Assembly: GCF_030848475.1 (NCBI RefSeq)
Contig: NZ_JAVDDS010000002.1
Location: forward strand, 1-64,000
DNA from: Herbivorax alkaliphila
GTDB lineage: Bacteria > Bacillota > Clostridia > Acetivibrionales > Acetivibrionaceae
Direction: 5' to 3'
DNA: 64,000 nucleotides
In this document: positions 1 to 10,471 of the stretch, piece by piece
Layout of the letters: each line of letters opens with the position of its first letter
Numbering within the stretch: position 1 is the first letter of the stretch
Position numbers and translations under genes: made by a program
Notes under the pieces: model-generated
The model's input: the letters and a program-made list of their open reading frames with translations, nothing else
The model's database searches: none
Told to the model about the DNA's origin: nothing

Positions 1-14
1 ACTAAAAATTTTTC

Positions 15-43
15 TGTTCACATGATATTTGTTATGTTATAAT
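15..43 (+). promoter_or_regulatory. lepA promoter (extended -10)
   Basis: The hexamer TATAAT at 38-43 is preceded by TG and one base, an extended -10 of the housekeeping sigma type. The matching -35 position (15-20, TGTTCA) is poor, as is common with extended -10 promoters. A 7-bp inverted repeat (TTGATAT/ATATCAA, 50-68) follows in the expected 5' leader. Confidence 0.55.
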
Positions 44-102
44 AATGTGTTGATATGTTAAATATCAAATTATACTTCCTAAAGTATCAGGAGGACGAAT
101 AA

Positions 103-1914
103 ATGTCAAGTGAAAGACAACAAAAGATTAGAAATTTTTGTATAGTTGCACATATTGATCATGGTAAATCTACACTTGCAGATAGAATGTTAGAACTCAC
201 TGGTGTTCTTAGTCAAAGAGAGATGGATGAGCAGGTGTTAGATACTATGGATATAGAAAGGGAAAGAGGTATTACAATAAAGGCTCAGGCAGTAAGAATG
301 TTGTATAAGGCTAAAGATGGAGAAGAATATGTATTAAATCTTATTGATACTCCTGGACATGTGGATTTTAATTATGAAGTTTCAAGAAGTCTTGCAGCGT
401 GTGAAGGAGCAATTCTTGTAGTCGATGCCGCGCAGGGAATTGAGGCACAGACGTTGGCAAATGTATATCTTGCATTAGAACATGACTTGGAGATAATTCC
501 AGTAATAAATAAAATTGATTTACCAAGTGCAAGACCTGATTTTGTAAAAAAGGAGATCGAAGATGTAATTGGCTTAGAGGCAGCTGATGCTCCTTTAATA
601 TCTGCAAAGAATGGACTAAATATTGAAGATGTACTTGAACAAATTGTTAAAGGTGTTCCATGTCCTGTTGAAAGTTCAGATGTTCCTTTAAGAGCTTTGA
701 TTTTTGATTCCTTTTATGACAGTTATAAAGGTGTAATTGTATATATGAGAGTAAAAGATGGAGCCATCAAAACTGGTGACAAAATAAAAATGATGTATAC
801 CAAAAAAGATTTTATTGTAACTGAATTAGGCTATTTAAGACCTGGGGGCATGACTCCATGTGATTATCTGGCAGCTGGAGAAGTGGGCTATATTGTAGCA
901 AGTATTAAAAATGTAAAAGATACAAGAGTGGGTGATACTGTTACATTATTGGACAATCCTGCAAAGGAGCCTTTACCTGGATATAAAAAAGTTAATCCTA
1001 TGGTTTTTTGTGGTATTTATCCTGCTGATGGTTCAAAATATGGAGATTTAAGAGATGCGTTAGAAAAGCTTCAATTAAATGATGCATCACTTACTTTTGA
1101 GCCTGAATCCTCAGTTGCCTTAGGGTTTGGATTTAGATGTGGTTTTTTAGGGCTTTTGCACATGGAAATTATTCAGGAGAGGTTGGAGCGTGAATATGAC
1201 TTTGACCTTGTTACAACAGCTCCAAGTGTTGTTTATAAAGTCAAAAAGAATGAAGAGGAAATTTTTAGCATTGACAACCCTACAGATATGCCTTCTATGG
1301 CAGAAATTGATTATATGGAAGAGCCTGTTGTCAAGGCTTCTGTTATGGTACCTGAAGAATTTGTGGGAAATATTATGGAACTTTCGCAAGAAAGGCGTGG
1401 AACATTTAAAGACATGTCTTATATCGATGAAAATAGAGTGGTGTTGACATATGATATGCCTTTAAATGAAATAATATATGATTTTTTTGACGTACTAAAG
1501 TCAAGAACAAAAGGGTATGCCTCTTTAGACTATGAATTAATGGGTTATAAGCAATCTGACCTTGTAAAATTAGACATTATGCTAAATGGTGAAATTGTAG
1601 ATGCACTTTCCTTTATAGTTCACAGGGATAAAGCATATACGAGAGGAAGAAGAATTGCAGAAAAATTAAAAGACACAATTCATAAACAGCAATTTGAAAT
1701 CCCTATACAGGCATGTATAGGTGGAAAAATAATTGCAAGGGAAACAGTGAAGGCATACAGAAAAGATGTTTTGGCTAAATGTTATGGTGGAGATATTAGT
1801 CGTAAGAGAAAACTTTTAGAAAAACAGAAAGAGGGTAAAAAACGAATGCGTCAGGTAGGAAGCGTTGAAGTTCCTCAGGAAGCTTTTATGAGTGTTCTTA
1901 AACTGGACACTTAA
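103..1914 (+). CDS. lepA: Elongation factor 4 (LepA), ribosome back-translocating GTPase
   Basis: This 603-residue protein is a full-length LepA/EF4, a translational GTPase that binds stalled or mistranslocated ribosomes. The GTP-binding motifs are visible: the P-loop AHIDHGKST near residues 16-24, DTPGH and NKID. The C-terminal half carries the EF4-specific domain, with the conserved region around GGKIIARE and the basic tail. The ATG at 103 lies 8 bases after an AGGAGG at 89-94. In many clostridia lepA is followed by hemW and hrcA, and the same order is seen here. Identification is secure. Confidence 0.98.
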   Translation: MSSERQQKIRNFCIVAHIDHGKSTLADRMLELTGVLSQREMDEQVLDTMDIERERGITIKAQAVRMLYKAKDGEEYVLNLIDTPGHVDFNYEVSRSLAACEGAILVVDAAQGIEAQTLANVYLALEHDLEIIPVINKIDLPSARPDFVKKEIEDVIGLEAADAPLISAKNGLNIEDVLEQIVKGVPCPVESSDVPLRALIFDSFYDSYKGVIVYMRVKDGAIKTGDKIKMMYTKKDFIVTELGYLRPGGMTPCDYLAAGEVGYIVASIKNVKDTRVGDTVTLLDNPAKEPLPGYKKVNPMVFCGIYPADGSKYGDLRDALEKLQLNDASLTFEPESSVALGFGFRCGFLGLLHMEIIQERLEREYDFDLVTTAPSVVYKVKKNEEEIFSIDNPTDMPSMAEIDYMEEPVVKASVMVPEEFVGNIMELSQERRGTFKDMSYIDENRVVLTYDMPLNEIIYDFFDVLKSRTKGYASLDYELMGYKQSDLVKLDIMLNGEIVDALSFIVHRDKAYTRGRRIAEKLKDTIHKQQFEIPIQACIGGKIIARETVKAYRKDVLAKCYGGDISRKRKLLEKQKEGKKRMRQVGSVEVPQEAFMSVLKLDT

Positions 1915-1921
1915 GAGTTTT

Positions 1922-2041
1922 ATGTTTAGTTAAAGATAAACATTGGATTAAGGTGAAGATTCTACTCTACTCGAATATTATAACAGTGAGCTTATATTAT
2001 AGGCAGGTGGAGTACAAGATAAGTTGAAAGACTGGATAAAA
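1922..2041 (+). repeat. Family 1 intergenic hairpin repeat, copy A
   Basis: Just after the lepA stop the sequence reads GTTTAGTTAAAGATAAACAT, which aligns with the first hairpin of the copies at 53465-53537 (minus strand) and 57621-57736. It continues with AGATTCTACTCTAC, identical to the second hairpin region at 57665-57678. The 3' tail is degenerate here (ACTGGATAAA instead of TTAGAATAAGATAAA). The copy is oriented like both flanking genes and may lie in the lepA 3' untranslated region. Confidence 0.6.
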
Positions 2042-2055
2042 GAATGGTGTAAGTT

Positions 2056-3192
2056 ATGAAAAAGAAAATTAGTTTATATATTCATATACCTTTTTGCATG
2101 GCAAAATGTTATTATTGTGATTTTAATTCTTTTCCGTGCAGGGCTGAGTTTATTCCTGCATATTTTAATGCTTTGAGAAAAGAATTGATTCAATACGAAA
2201 AAAAATTAAAAGACTATAAGGTAAGTACTATTTTCATTGGAGGTGGAACACCTTCTTTAGTTGATGCAAATAATATATATGAACTGATGTTATTGTTTAG
2301 ACAAACATTTTATGTTGATAAAGATGCTGAAATAACAATAGAATCAAATCCAGGCACATTGTCTTTAGAAAAGCTTGATACCTATACAAAAAGTGGAATA
2401 AACAGGCTTAGTATTGGGCTTCAGGCAATTCAGGACAGTTTTCTAGAAAGCTTGGGAAGAATCCACAATTTAGAAGAATTTAAAGATGGATATAAATTGG
2501 CTTTAAAAGCAGGTTTTAAAAATACTAATATAGATCTTATTTTTGGAATACCCGGTCAAACTTTAGATGACTGGAAGGAGACATTGGAATATGTAATTGA
2601 GTGTGAGCCTGCCCATTTGTCCTGTTACAGCCTTAAATTTGAAGAAAATACAGTGTTTGGGGAGAAATTAAATTCAGGAAAAATTATACCTGTTAGTGAT
2701 GAATGTGATAGAAAAATGTATTGGGAAGCAATAGAAAAGTTAAAAGAGAAAAAATATCAGCACTATGAGATATCTAATTTTTCAAAAAAAGGTTTTGAAT
2801 CCAGACACAATCTTGTATATTGGAAAAGTTTAGAGTATATTGGTATTGGAGCTGGAGCTCATTCATTTTTTAAAAATGTAAGATATAATAATATAGCAAG
2901 TTTGGATGAATATGTAGAAAATATAAATAGAGGCATAAGCATTAAGGAAAATAAACAGCTAATACAAAAAAAAGATAGAATTTCAGAATATATGATATTA
3001 GGATTGAGGCTCATAAAAGGTGTTGATATGAAAGATTTTAAAAATAGGTTTGAAATGGAAGTTTTAGAGGTATATAAAGAGCAAATTAAAAATCTTAAAA
3101 AAAGAAATCTTATTAAAATAGATGGTAATATGTTAAAACTTACACCTTTAGGGCTTGATTTGGCAAATCAGGTTTTTGTGGAATTTTTATAA
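2056..3192 (+). CDS. hemW: HemW, radical SAM heme chaperone (coproporphyrinogen III oxidase-like)
   Basis: This 378-residue protein is a radical SAM enzyme of the HemW family, which binds heme and delivers it to target proteins. Older annotations call it oxygen-independent coproporphyrinogen III oxidase. The iron-sulfur motif CMAKCYYC (CX3CX2C) sits near residues 14-21, followed by GGGTPS and ESNPGT, which line the SAM site. The C-terminal HemW domain is complete. The ribosome binding site is weak. The lepA-hemW-hrcA order is typical of Firmicutes. Confidence 0.93.
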   Translation: MKKKISLYIHIPFCMAKCYYCDFNSFPCRAEFIPAYFNALRKELIQYEKKLKDYKVSTIFIGGGTPSLVDANNIYELMLLFRQTFYVDKDAEITIESNPGTLSLEKLDTYTKSGINRLSIGLQAIQDSFLESLGRIHNLEEFKDGYKLALKAGFKNTNIDLIFGIPGQTLDDWKETLEYVIECEPAHLSCYSLKFEENTVFGEKLNSGKIIPVSDECDRKMYWEAIEKLKEKKYQHYEISNFSKKGFESRHNLVYWKSLEYIGIGAGAHSFFKNVRYNNIASLDEYVENINRGISIKENKQLIQKKDRISEYMILGLRLIKGVDMKDFKNRFEMEVLEVYKEQIKNLKKRNLIKIDGNMLKLTPLGLDLANQVFVEFL

Positions 3193-3217
3193 AAATAGTA
3201 TAATATCATAAAACATC

Positions 3218-3246
3218 TTGACAAAAGAAAATTACGATGGTATTTT
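3218..3246 (+). promoter_or_regulatory. hrcA operon sigma-A promoter
   Basis: A perfect -35 TTGACA (3218-3223) is followed after 17 bases by TATTTT (3241-3246) as -10. The predicted start of transcription falls at the CIRCE operator, so HrcA bound there would block transcription. Confidence 0.8.
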
Positions 3247-3256
3247 TAAAATAGAA

Positions 3257-3283
3257 TTAGCACTCAACTAAATAGAGTGCTAA
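3257..3283 (+). promoter_or_regulatory. CIRCE operator (HrcA binding site)
   Basis: The sequence is TTAGCACTC-N9-GAGTGCTAA, a perfect match to the CIRCE consensus, positioned between the -10 and the hrcA ribosome binding site. It predicts autoregulation of the heat-shock operon by HrcA, with GroEL as co-factor according to knowledge of the family. Confidence 0.98.
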
Positions 3284-3299
3284 CAAAGGAGAGAGTGAG

Positions 3300-4364
3300 A
3301 TGTTTTTGGACGATAGAAAAAAAAGTATTTTACATGCAATTATCGACGATTACATCAATACTGCAGAGCCAATTGGCTCAAGAACATTAGCAAGAAAACA
3401 TGAGCTTGGTTTGAGTTCTGCAACAATAAGAAATGAAATGGCTGATTTAGAAGAGATGGGATATTTAACTCAGCCTCATACTTCTGCTGGAAGAATTCCA
3501 TCAGACAAGGGGTATCGTTTTTATGTTGATCAGCTTATGAAGTCAAGAGAACTTACTGTTGAAGAAATTTACAGCATTAAAGATGCTATGGAGACACGAA
3601 TAAATGAATTAAGCCAACTTTTAAAGCAGGCTTCTGTTGTTATGTCGCAAATTACTAAATATGCATCTATGGCTGCAACTCCTGGAAAACAAAACAGTGT
3701 GTTAAAGGCTGTTCAAGTTGTTCCAGTTGAAAAAGGAAAAGCTCTTATTGTTGTAATAACAAATGCAGGAATTATAAAAAATAGTTTGATAAATATTCCT
3801 GAAACGGTTCTTCCAGAACATTTGATAACCGTTTCTAACATATTTAATGAGAAGTTGAGAGAGCTTACTATAGACAAAATAAATTTGCCGGTTATAAGAG
3901 AAATAGAGTTTTTACTAGGACATACTAGTGATATTTTACTTCCTATATTAAACGGAGTAACTGATTGTATAAATCAAATTGACTGTCCGGAAGTTTATCT
4001 TGATGGAACAATAAATATGCTCAATTATCCTGAGTTTAATGACGTTGTAAGAGCAAAGGAATTTTTAAATCTTATGGATGCAAAGAATATTTTAGGGAAA
4101 GTTCTTAATAATGTCTATAAAGATGGTGACTATATTACCATTACTATTGGTGGAGAAAATAAAGTTGTAGAAATGAGGGATTGCAGTCTTATTACCACCA
4201 CATATAATATGGGGAATGTTGTAATTGGAACAATAGGGGTTATTGGACCTACTCGTATGGAATATTCAAGAGTGCTGGCAGCTATGAACTATATGAGAGA
4301 GAGGGTAAATGAAGAAATTAAAAAGCTGATTGGAGAAGACTTAAAAATGTCCAGAAGAGATTAA
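3300..4364 (+). CDS. hrcA: HrcA, heat-inducible transcription repressor
   Basis: This 354-residue protein has the N-terminal winged helix of HrcA (the SSATIRNEMADLEEMGYL region, residues about 39-57) and the full-length C-terminal dimerisation and GAF-like part. It represses class I heat-shock operons through CIRCE. It is first in the hrcA-grpE-dnaK-dnaJ operon, and its own CIRCE site lies 17 bases upstream of the start. The ATG at 3300 follows the purine-rich stretch AAAGGAGAGAG. Confidence 0.97.
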   Translation: MFLDDRKKSILHAIIDDYINTAEPIGSRTLARKHELGLSSATIRNEMADLEEMGYLTQPHTSAGRIPSDKGYRFYVDQLMKSRELTVEEIYSIKDAMETRINELSQLLKQASVVMSQITKYASMAATPGKQNSVLKAVQVVPVEKGKALIVVITNAGIIKNSLINIPETVLPEHLITVSNIFNEKLRELTIDKINLPVIREIEFLLGHTSDILLPILNGVTDCINQIDCPEVYLDGTINMLNYPEFNDVVRAKEFLNLMDAKNILGKVLNNVYKDGDYITITIGGENKVVEMRDCSLITTTYNMGNVVIGTIGVIGPTRMEYSRVLAAMNYMRERVNEEIKKLIGEDLKMSRRD

Positions 4365-4470
4365 AGACGGCTATAAATTTATTAAAAATTTTACTATATA
4401 TAATTGAAATTAGATTTTCACAAATGAATTTTAGCTTTTCATATAGGAAAAAGGAGGTGGAGATATTTAA

Positions 4471-5067
4471 ATGAGTAAAGATAAAAATTTGCATGATAAA
4501 AATGAAGAGATGCAAAATAATGAAACTGATGTTGAAGATACTGTTGAGCAAAATGCTGAAAGTAATGGTGACTCAGAATGTGATGATGCTTTTTTAGAAG
4601 AAGATGTTGACCAGTTAATGGTTAAACTAGACGAAAAGTCAAAAAAGTGTGAAGAGTACATGGGTATGCTTCAAAGAACAGTGGCAGAGTTTGATAACTA
4701 CAAAAAGAGGACTGCCAAAGAAAAGTGTGCAATATATGAAAATGCATTGAGTGATGTAGTTGAGGCTTTTCTGCCTGTGATAGATAATATTGAAAGGGCT
4801 GTTCAAGCATCAAATGAAGAATCAGATTCTAACACATTAAAAGAGGGTATTGACTTAATTTATAAACAATTTAAAGAGGTGTTGGACAAATTAGAGGTTA
4901 CTGAAATAGAAAGTGTAGGATGTACCTTTGATCCAAACCAACATAATGCTGTTATGCATGTGGAAGATGATTCTTACGATGAAAGTACAATTGTTGAAGA
5001 ACTTCAGAAGGGATACAGATGTAAAGACAAAATAATAAGGTATAGTATGGTTAAAGTCGCTAACTAA
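4471..5067 (+). CDS. grpE: GrpE, nucleotide exchange factor of DnaK
   Basis: This 198-residue protein has the GrpE plan: an acidic, low-complexity N-terminus (residues 1-50), a long coiled coil, and the conserved segment around FLPVIDNIERA. The C-terminal beta wing follows, with the family motif CTFDPNQHNAV. It releases ADP from DnaK. It is second in the heat-shock operon, 106 bases after hrcA, with AAAGGAGGTGGAG upstream of the ATG. Confidence 0.96.
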   Translation: MSKDKNLHDKNEEMQNNETDVEDTVEQNAESNGDSECDDAFLEEDVDQLMVKLDEKSKKCEEYMGMLQRTVAEFDNYKKRTAKEKCAIYENALSDVVEAFLPVIDNIERAVQASNEESDSNTLKEGIDLIYKQFKEVLDKLEVTEIESVGCTFDPNQHNAVMHVEDDSYDESTIVEELQKGYRCKDKIIRYSMVKVAN

Positions 5068-5127
5068 TGTATATTAATACAGCAAAAAATATACTTATAT
5101 TATTAATTTAAAAAGGAGGATTTATTT

Positions 5128-6993
5128 ATGGCAAAAGTAATTGGTATAGATTTAGGAACTACCAACTCATGTGTAGCTGTTATGGAAGGGGGAGAACCTG
5201 TTGTTATTCCAAATTCAGAAGGTAATAGAACAACAGCATCTGTTCTTGCTTTTTCTAAAACAAATGAAAGATTGGCGGGTCAGGTAGCAAAAAGACAGGC
5301 TATAACAAACCCGGACAGAACTGTTATTTCTATAAAGAGAGATATGGGTACTGATAAAAAAGTAACTATAGATGATAAGACATATACTCCTCAGGAGATA
5401 TCTGCAATGATTTTGCAAAAAATAAAAGCAGATGCTGAGAGCTACTTAGGAGAGAAGGTGGAAGAAGCTGTTATTACAGTTCCAGCTTATTTTAGTGACT
5501 CACAAAGACAGGCTACTAAAGATGCGGGAAAGATAGCCGGGATGGAAGTAAAGAGAATAATAAATGAGCCGACAGCAGCAGCGTTAGCATATGGATTAGA
5601 TAAGGAACAGGATCAAAAAATACTTGTATTTGACTTAGGTGGAGGAACCTTCGACGTATCTGTATTGGAAATTGGAGATGGAGTATTTGAAGTAATGGCA
5701 ACACATGGTAACAACAAACTAGGTGGAGATGATTTCGATAGCAGAGTAATAGATTATTTGGTAGATGCTTTTAAAAAAGATAGTGGCATTGATTTATCAG
5801 GTGATAAAATGGCAATGCAAAGACTTAAAGAAGCGGCAGAAAAAGCTAAGATAGAGCTTTCTGGGGTTACTACTACAAATATTAATCTTCCATTTATCAC
5901 TGCAGATGCATCAGGACCAAAACACTTAGATGTTACACTTACAAGGGCAAAGTTTGATGAGATAACATCTGATTTGGTTGAAAAAACTATGGAACCATTA
6001 AGAAGAGCTATGAAAGATGCAGAACTTGAACCAAATGAAATAGATAAAATTCTTTTGGTTGGAGGTTCTACAAGAATACCTGCAGTTCAGGAAGCGGTTA
6101 AAAAGTATTATGGGAAAGATCCTTTTAAAGGAATAAATCCAGATGAATGTGTTGCTATAGGAGCCGCTATTCAAGCAGGAGTACTTACTGGTGATGTGAA
6201 AGACTTGCTTTTATTGGACGTAACACCACTATCTTTGGGTATTGAAACATTAGGTGGAGTGTTTACAAAACTTATTGAAAGAAACACCACAATACCGGCA
6301 AATAAGAGTCAGATTTTTTCAACAGCTGCAGATGGTCAGTCAGCAGTAACAGTAAGGGTGTTTCAAGGCGAAAGACAAATGGCTGCAGACAACAAGCTTT
6401 TAGGAGAGTTTAACTTAGATGGTATTCCACCAGCACCAAGAGGAGTGCCGCAAATAGAAGTAACATTTGATATAGATGCAAATGGTATTGTTCATGTTTC
6501 AGCAAAAGATAAGGGAACAGGAAAAGAGCAGAAAGTTACAATTACAGCAACTTCTAACCTTACTGAAGAAGATATAGATAAAGCTGTTAATGAAGCACAG
6601 AAATTTGAAGAAGAGGATAAAAAGAAAAAAGAGGCTGTGGAAGTTAGAAATAATGCTGATTCTATGGTTTTTCAATCAGAAAAAACACTGAATGATTTAG
6701 GTGACAAAATAAGTGATGAAGAAAAATCAAAGGTTCAGGCGGAAGTTGAAAAGGTAAAAGAAGCATTAAAAGGTGAAGATATTGAGGCTATTAAAAATGC
6801 TACTGAAGAGTTGCAAAAAGCATTTTACGAAATATCTCAAAAAGTGTATCAGCAAGATCCACAGGCAGCACAGGGAAATCCAGATATGGGAGCAAGCCCT
6901 GAAGCAGAAGCGGATAAAGGTGCTGGAGATGGACAGGAAGATGTATATGACGCAGATTATGAAGTTGTAGATGATGAGGATGACAAAAAATAA
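5128..6993 (+). CDS. dnaK: DnaK, Hsp70 chaperone
   Basis: This 621-residue protein is a complete Hsp70. It has the ATPase signature [12 protein letters not shown] at the N-terminus, [16 protein letters not shown], and the [10 protein letters not shown] motif. The substrate-binding domain with the [14 protein letters not shown] linker follows, then an acidic C-terminal tail ending in [21 protein letters not shown] precedes the ATG. It works with GrpE, DnaJ and HrcA of the same operon. Confidence 0.99.
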   Translation: MAKVIGIDLGTTNSCVAVMEGGEPVVIPNSEGNRTTASVLAFSKTNERLAGQVAKRQAITNPDRTVISIKRDMGTDKKVTIDDKTYTPQEISAMILQKIKADAESYLGEKVEEAVITVPAYFSDSQRQATKDAGKIAGMEVKRIINEPTAAALAYGLDKEQDQKILVFDLGGGTFDVSVLEIGDGVFEVMATHGNNKLGGDDFDSRVIDYLVDAFKKDSGIDLSGDKMAMQRLKEAAEKAKIELSGVTTTNINLPFITADASGPKHLDVTLTRAKFDEITSDLVEKTMEPLRRAMKDAELEPNEIDKILLVGGSTRIPAVQEAVKKYYGKDPFKGINPDECVAIGAAIQAGVLTGDVKDLLLLDVTPLSLGIETLGGVFTKLIERNTTIPANKSQIFSTAADGQSAVTVRVFQGERQMAADNKLLGEFNLDGIPPAPRGVPQIEVTFDIDANGIVHVSAKDKGTGKEQKVTITATSNLTEEDIDKAVNEAQKFEEEDKKKKEAVEVRNNADSMVFQSEKTLNDLGDKISDEEKSKVQAEVEKVKEALKGEDIEAIKNATEELQKAFYEISQKVYQQDPQAAQGNPDMGASPEAEADKGAGDGQEDVYDADYEVVDDEDDKK

Positions 6994-7005
6994 AATAGAT
7001 TTTAG

Positions 7006-7047
7006 CATATATAATCCAAGTTATATCAATAACTTGGATTATATATG
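7006..7047. repeat. 19-bp perfect hairpin between dnaK and dnaJ
   Basis: Bases 7006-7024 and 7029-7047 are perfectly complementary over 19 bp around the tetraloop ATCA. No T-run follows on the plus strand, so this is not a standard terminator. It is better explained as an mRNA-stabilising or processing hairpin that sets the dnaK to dnaJ ratio (inference). Confidence 0.85.
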
Positions 7048-7079
7048 AAAAGAAAGATTAGAATGGAGGAGTTGATTGG

Positions 7080-8225
7080 GTGGCTGGTAAAAGGGATTAT
7101 TATGAAATTCTTGGGGTTGATAAAAATGCATCAGATACCGATATAAAAAAAGCATACAGAAAACTTGCAAAAAAGTATCATCCTGATATGAATCCAGATG
7201 ATAAAACTGCTGAAACTAAGTTTAAGGAAGCTAGTGAAGCATATGAGGTGTTAAGTGACTCTCAAAAAAGAGCTCAGTATGACCAATTTGGTCATGCAGC
7301 CAGTGAACAGGGAGGCTTCGGTGGTTTTGGTGAAGGCTTTGGTGGAGGCTTTGGAGATTTTGATTTTGGAGATATATTTGAAACATTTTTTGGTGGCTCA
7401 GGAATGGGTGGAAGGTCTAGAACAAGAAGAGGACCCCAAAAAGGTGCTGATATACAATTTGCAGTAGAATTAACTTTTGAAGAGTCAATATTTGGAGTTG
7501 AAAAGGAAGTTCCTATAAATAAAATGCATGTGTGTTCAAAGTGTGATGGAAATGGTTCAAAGGCTGGAAGTAAACCTACAACATGTAAACATTGTGCTGG
7601 TTCAGGTCAGGTTCAGTATAAGCAAAGAACACCATTTGGACAGTTTGTAAATATTAAAACTTGTGATGTATGTCACGGGGAAGGTAAAATTATTACAAAT
7701 CCCTGTGAAGAGTGTAATGGAAGAGGAAGAGTGAGGAAAACTGTAAGACAAAAAATAGATATTCCAGCCGGAATTGCAGATGGTCAGGTTATTTCGCTAA
7801 GAGGTGCTGGGGAACCAGGTTCTAAAGGAGGTCCTGCAGGGGATGTTTTTTTTACAATTAGAGTAAAGACCCATTCAATATTTAGTCGTCAGGGAAATAA
7901 TATTTTTTGCGAAATACCTATTACTTTTACTCAGGCAGCATTAGGAGCAGAAATAGAAGTACCTACAGTGTATGGCAAGGAAAAATTTAGCGTACCTGAA
8001 GGAACTCAGACAGGTACAAGATTTAGACTTAAAGCCAAAGGAGCACCTTCTATCAGAGGGAATGGAAAGGGAGATCAATACTTTACTGTAAATGTAGAAG
8101 TACCAAAAAAACTTAATGAAAAACAAAAAGAAGCGTTAAGAGAATTTGCAGATTTAATCGGAGATGATTTTCATGAACAGAGAAAAAGTTTTTTTGACAA
8201 AATGAAAGATGCATTGGGAATGTAA
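7080..8225 (+). CDS. dnaJ: DnaJ, Hsp40 co-chaperone
   Basis: This 381-residue protein is a type I DnaJ: a J domain with the HPD motif ([10 protein letters not shown]), a Gly/Phe-rich stretch (about residues 76-110), and four CxxCxGxG zinc repeats ([32 protein letters not shown]). The substrate-binding C-terminal domain follows. The start is GTG at 7080, after GGAGGAGTTGATTGG. It stimulates the DnaK ATPase. Confidence 0.98.
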   Translation: MAGKRDYYEILGVDKNASDTDIKKAYRKLAKKYHPDMNPDDKTAETKFKEASEAYEVLSDSQKRAQYDQFGHAASEQGGFGGFGEGFGGGFGDFDFGDIFETFFGGSGMGGRSRTRRGPQKGADIQFAVELTFEESIFGVEKEVPINKMHVCSKCDGNGSKAGSKPTTCKHCAGSGQVQYKQRTPFGQFVNIKTCDVCHGEGKIITNPCEECNGRGRVRKTVRQKIDIPAGIADGQVISLRGAGEPGSKGGPAGDVFFTIRVKTHSIFSRQGNNIFCEIPITFTQAALGAEIEVPTVYGKEKFSVPEGTQTGTRFRLKAKGAPSIRGNGKGDQYFTVNVEVPKKLNEKQKEALREFADLIGDDFHEQRKSFFDKMKDALGM

Positions 8226-8253
8226 CATTTTAAGTTATTTATTTGGAGGAAAA

Positions 8254-9198
8254 ATGATGAAATGGTATGAGATTGTTATAAAAACAACTGGGGAAGCTCA
8301 GGATGCAATATGTGAAATGCTTTCTTCCATAGGCTCGGCTGGTTTTTCTATTGAAGATCCAGATGATATAAGAAGAGAGGTTTTAAGACAGGATTCTTTA
8401 GACTATTTTGATGAAGAATTTATAAACAGTTTAGGTGATGTGGTAGTCATTAAGGCCTATTTTTCGCAAGAGACTGATATTTCTAAATTAGTAATTTTAA
8501 TAAAGGAAAAGTTATCTTTTATTAATAGATTTCTTGATACAGGTGAAGGATTTGCAGGATATTTGAAAGTTGATGAGGAAGATTGGAGCACATCATGGAA
8601 AAAGTATTATAAGCCATTTCATCTTACAGATAAACTAGTAATAAAGCCGTCTTGGGAAGCTTATGATAAAAAGGATAGTGAAATAGTTATAGAACTTGAT
8701 CCTGGTATGGCTTTTGGAACAGGTACTCATGAAACTACAAGTATGTGTTCTAGGTTATTAGAAAAGTATATAAACAAAGATGACAGAGTTATTGATGTGG
8801 GATGTGGAACAGGGATTTTATCAATCATTGCTTCTAAATTGGGAGCATCCCATATTACATCTGTTGACATAGATGATGTAGCAGTAAAGATTACAAAGGA
8901 AAATTCTATAATAAACAAAGTTGAAAATATTCATGCCATAAAAGGTGTGTTGAATAATATACAAGAGGGAAAGTCAGATTTAATTGTGGCCAATATTATT
9001 GCAGATGTTATAATTGGATTGTCATCTGATGTTCTAGCTTATTTAAAAGATGGAGGTATTTTTATAGCATCAGGCATTATAAAAGAAAGAAAACAGGAAG
9101 TAGTGGATGAATATGCAAAAAAAGGATTTTCATGCACAGAGGTACTAGAACAAGGTGAATGGGTGGCGATTGTTTTAAAATGTCCAGATTCTTTGTAA
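8254..9198 (+). CDS. prmA: PrmA, ribosomal protein L11 methyltransferase
   Basis: The 314-residue protein has the PrmA signature ELDPGMAFGTGTHETT and the SAM motif DVGCGTGILSI, so it should trimethylate ribosomal protein L11. I chose the ATG at 8254 because TTTGGAGGAAAA stands directly upstream; an in-frame ATG at 8209 lies inside dnaJ and would add 15 unrelated residues. prmA downstream of dnaJ and upstream of rsmE is the usual Firmicutes order. Confidence 0.95.
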   Translation: MMKWYEIVIKTTGEAQDAICEMLSSIGSAGFSIEDPDDIRREVLRQDSLDYFDEEFINSLGDVVVIKAYFSQETDISKLVILIKEKLSFINRFLDTGEGFAGYLKVDEEDWSTSWKKYYKPFHLTDKLVIKPSWEAYDKKDSEIVIELDPGMAFGTGTHETTSMCSRLLEKYINKDDRVIDVGCGTGILSIIASKLGASHITSVDIDDVAVKITKENSIINKVENIHAIKGVLNNIQEGKSDLIVANIIADVIIGLSSDVLAYLKDGGIFIASGIIKERKQEVVDEYAKKGFSCTEVLEQGEWVAIVLKCPDSL

Positions 9199-9929
9199 AC
9201 GGAGAAAATATTTTTCCAGATTCAATTGATATTACAGGTGAAGATGTTGTCCACATAAAAAAAGTATTAAGATTAAAGAATGGAGATAATATAACTGTAT
9301 CTGACGGAATGGGAACAGACTATTATGTGAAAATAGAAAAAATAGATTCGGATAAGGTAACTACTAAAATTATCAATTCTGAAAAAAATAAATCCGAGCC
9401 ATCTGTAAATATAACCCTTTTCCAGGCATTGCCTAAGTCTGATAAAATGGATTTTATTATACAAAAGGGAGTAGAATTAGGGGCAAAAAAAATAGTTCCT
9501 GTTATTACAGAAAGAACAGTTGTTAAAATTTCAAAAAATAAAGATTATAAAAAGAAACATCAAAGATGGAACAGAATTTCCATGGAAGCAGCAAAGCAAT
9601 GTAAGAGAGGGAGAGTTCCTCAAATAGAGTACCCGATGACTTTTAAAGATGCAATAGATTCACTTACAGATGAGAGTTTGAAAATTTTGCCTTATGAAAA
9701 AGAAAAATCCATAAAGATGAAGCGTATTCTGAGTAATAAATCAAATATTAAAGATATATTTATTTTTATTGGACCTGAAGGAGGATTTTCTGATAACGAA
9801 ATAGAATTAGCTTTTAATAGTAGTGTTAGTACAGTTTCTTTAGGGCCAAGAATACTAAGAACAGAAACAGCTGGAATTGTTGTTTTGTCAATACTAATGT
9901 ATGAATTAGGAGATGTTGGTAATGGATAA
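9180..9929 (+). CDS. rsmE: RsmE, 16S rRNA m3U1498 methyltransferase
   Basis: The 249-residue protein is a SPOUT-class methyltransferase of the RsmE family. The C-terminal knot motifs GPEGGFSDNE and LGPRILRTETA are intact, and the N-terminus SRFFVNGE is typical. The ATG at 9180 gives this usual start and overlaps the end of prmA by 19 bases, implying translational coupling; the upstream ATG at 9159 is less likely. Confidence 0.94.
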   Translation: MSRFFVNGENIFPDSIDITGEDVVHIKKVLRLKNGDNITVSDGMGTDYYVKIEKIDSDKVTTKIINSEKNKSEPSVNITLFQALPKSDKMDFIIQKGVELGAKKIVPVITERTVVKISKNKDYKKKHQRWNRISMEAAKQCKRGRVPQIEYPMTFKDAIDSLTDESLKILPYEKEKSIKMKRILSNKSNIKDIFIFIGPEGGFSDNEIELAFNSSVSTVSLGPRILRTETAGIVVLSILMYELGDVGNG

Positions 9930-10293
9930 TGTAAAATTTGTTGTTGTTGATGATGCTGTTTTTATGCGTACTCTTTTAAAAAGGATGATTGAGGAAGTAG
10001 ATGGTTACAAAGTGGTTGGAGAGGGTTCTAATGGATTTGAAGCAATTGAACAGGTGAAAATCCATAAGCCGGATATTATAACATTAGACATTACAATGCC
10101 GGAAATGGATGGAATATCTGCTATAAAAGATATACTCCAAAGCAATCCGGATACAGGAATAATAATGGTTTCTGCAATGGGGCAGCAATCAATGGTTATT
10201 GAAGCTATAAAAACGGGGGCTAAAGATTTTGTTATTAAGCCTTTTGAAAAATCCAGAGTTTTGCAGGCAATAAAGAATGTACTTGAGGGATAG
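9922..10293 (+). CDS. CheY-like single-domain response regulator
   Basis: This 123-residue protein is a lone receiver domain. It has the acidic pair (VVVDDA), the phospho-acceptor Asp56 in TLDITMPEMDG, the Ser/Thr switch position (MVSAM) and the conserved Lys (FVIKPF). There is no output domain. The ATG at 9922 is 9 bases after AGGAG and overlaps the end of rsmE by 8 bases, so it appears to be in the same transcript. Its kinase and target cannot be told from the window; CheY of chemotaxis is one possibility. Confidence 0.88.
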   Translation: MDNVKFVVVDDAVFMRTLLKRMIEEVDGYKVVGEGSNGFEAIEQVKIHKPDIITLDITMPEMDGISAIKDILQSNPDTGIIMVSAMGQQSMVIEAIKTGAKDFVIKPFEKSRVLQAIKNVLEG

Positions 10294-10312
10294 GTTTTCA
10301 GTATCTATTTTG

Positions 10313-10341
10313 TTTGCAGCTTTATATAGGTTATGTTATAA
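10313..10341 (+). promoter_or_regulatory. yicC promoter
   Basis: TTTGCA (10313-10318), a 17-base spacer and an extended -10 TGTTATAAT (TATAAT at 10336-10341) form a good sigma-A promoter. It separates the yicC-remA-rpoZ-coaBC group from the upstream heat-shock operon. Confidence 0.7.
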
Positions 10342-10471
10342 TACGTATTGAAAAATACATTTAAATTTTAATATTTGTGAATATATTAAGAAATGTGTAT
10401 TAGATAAAGAATAAAAAACATAAATTGATACATCTGTTAGTATTAAGTCCATATAGAAGAGGATGAAAAAA

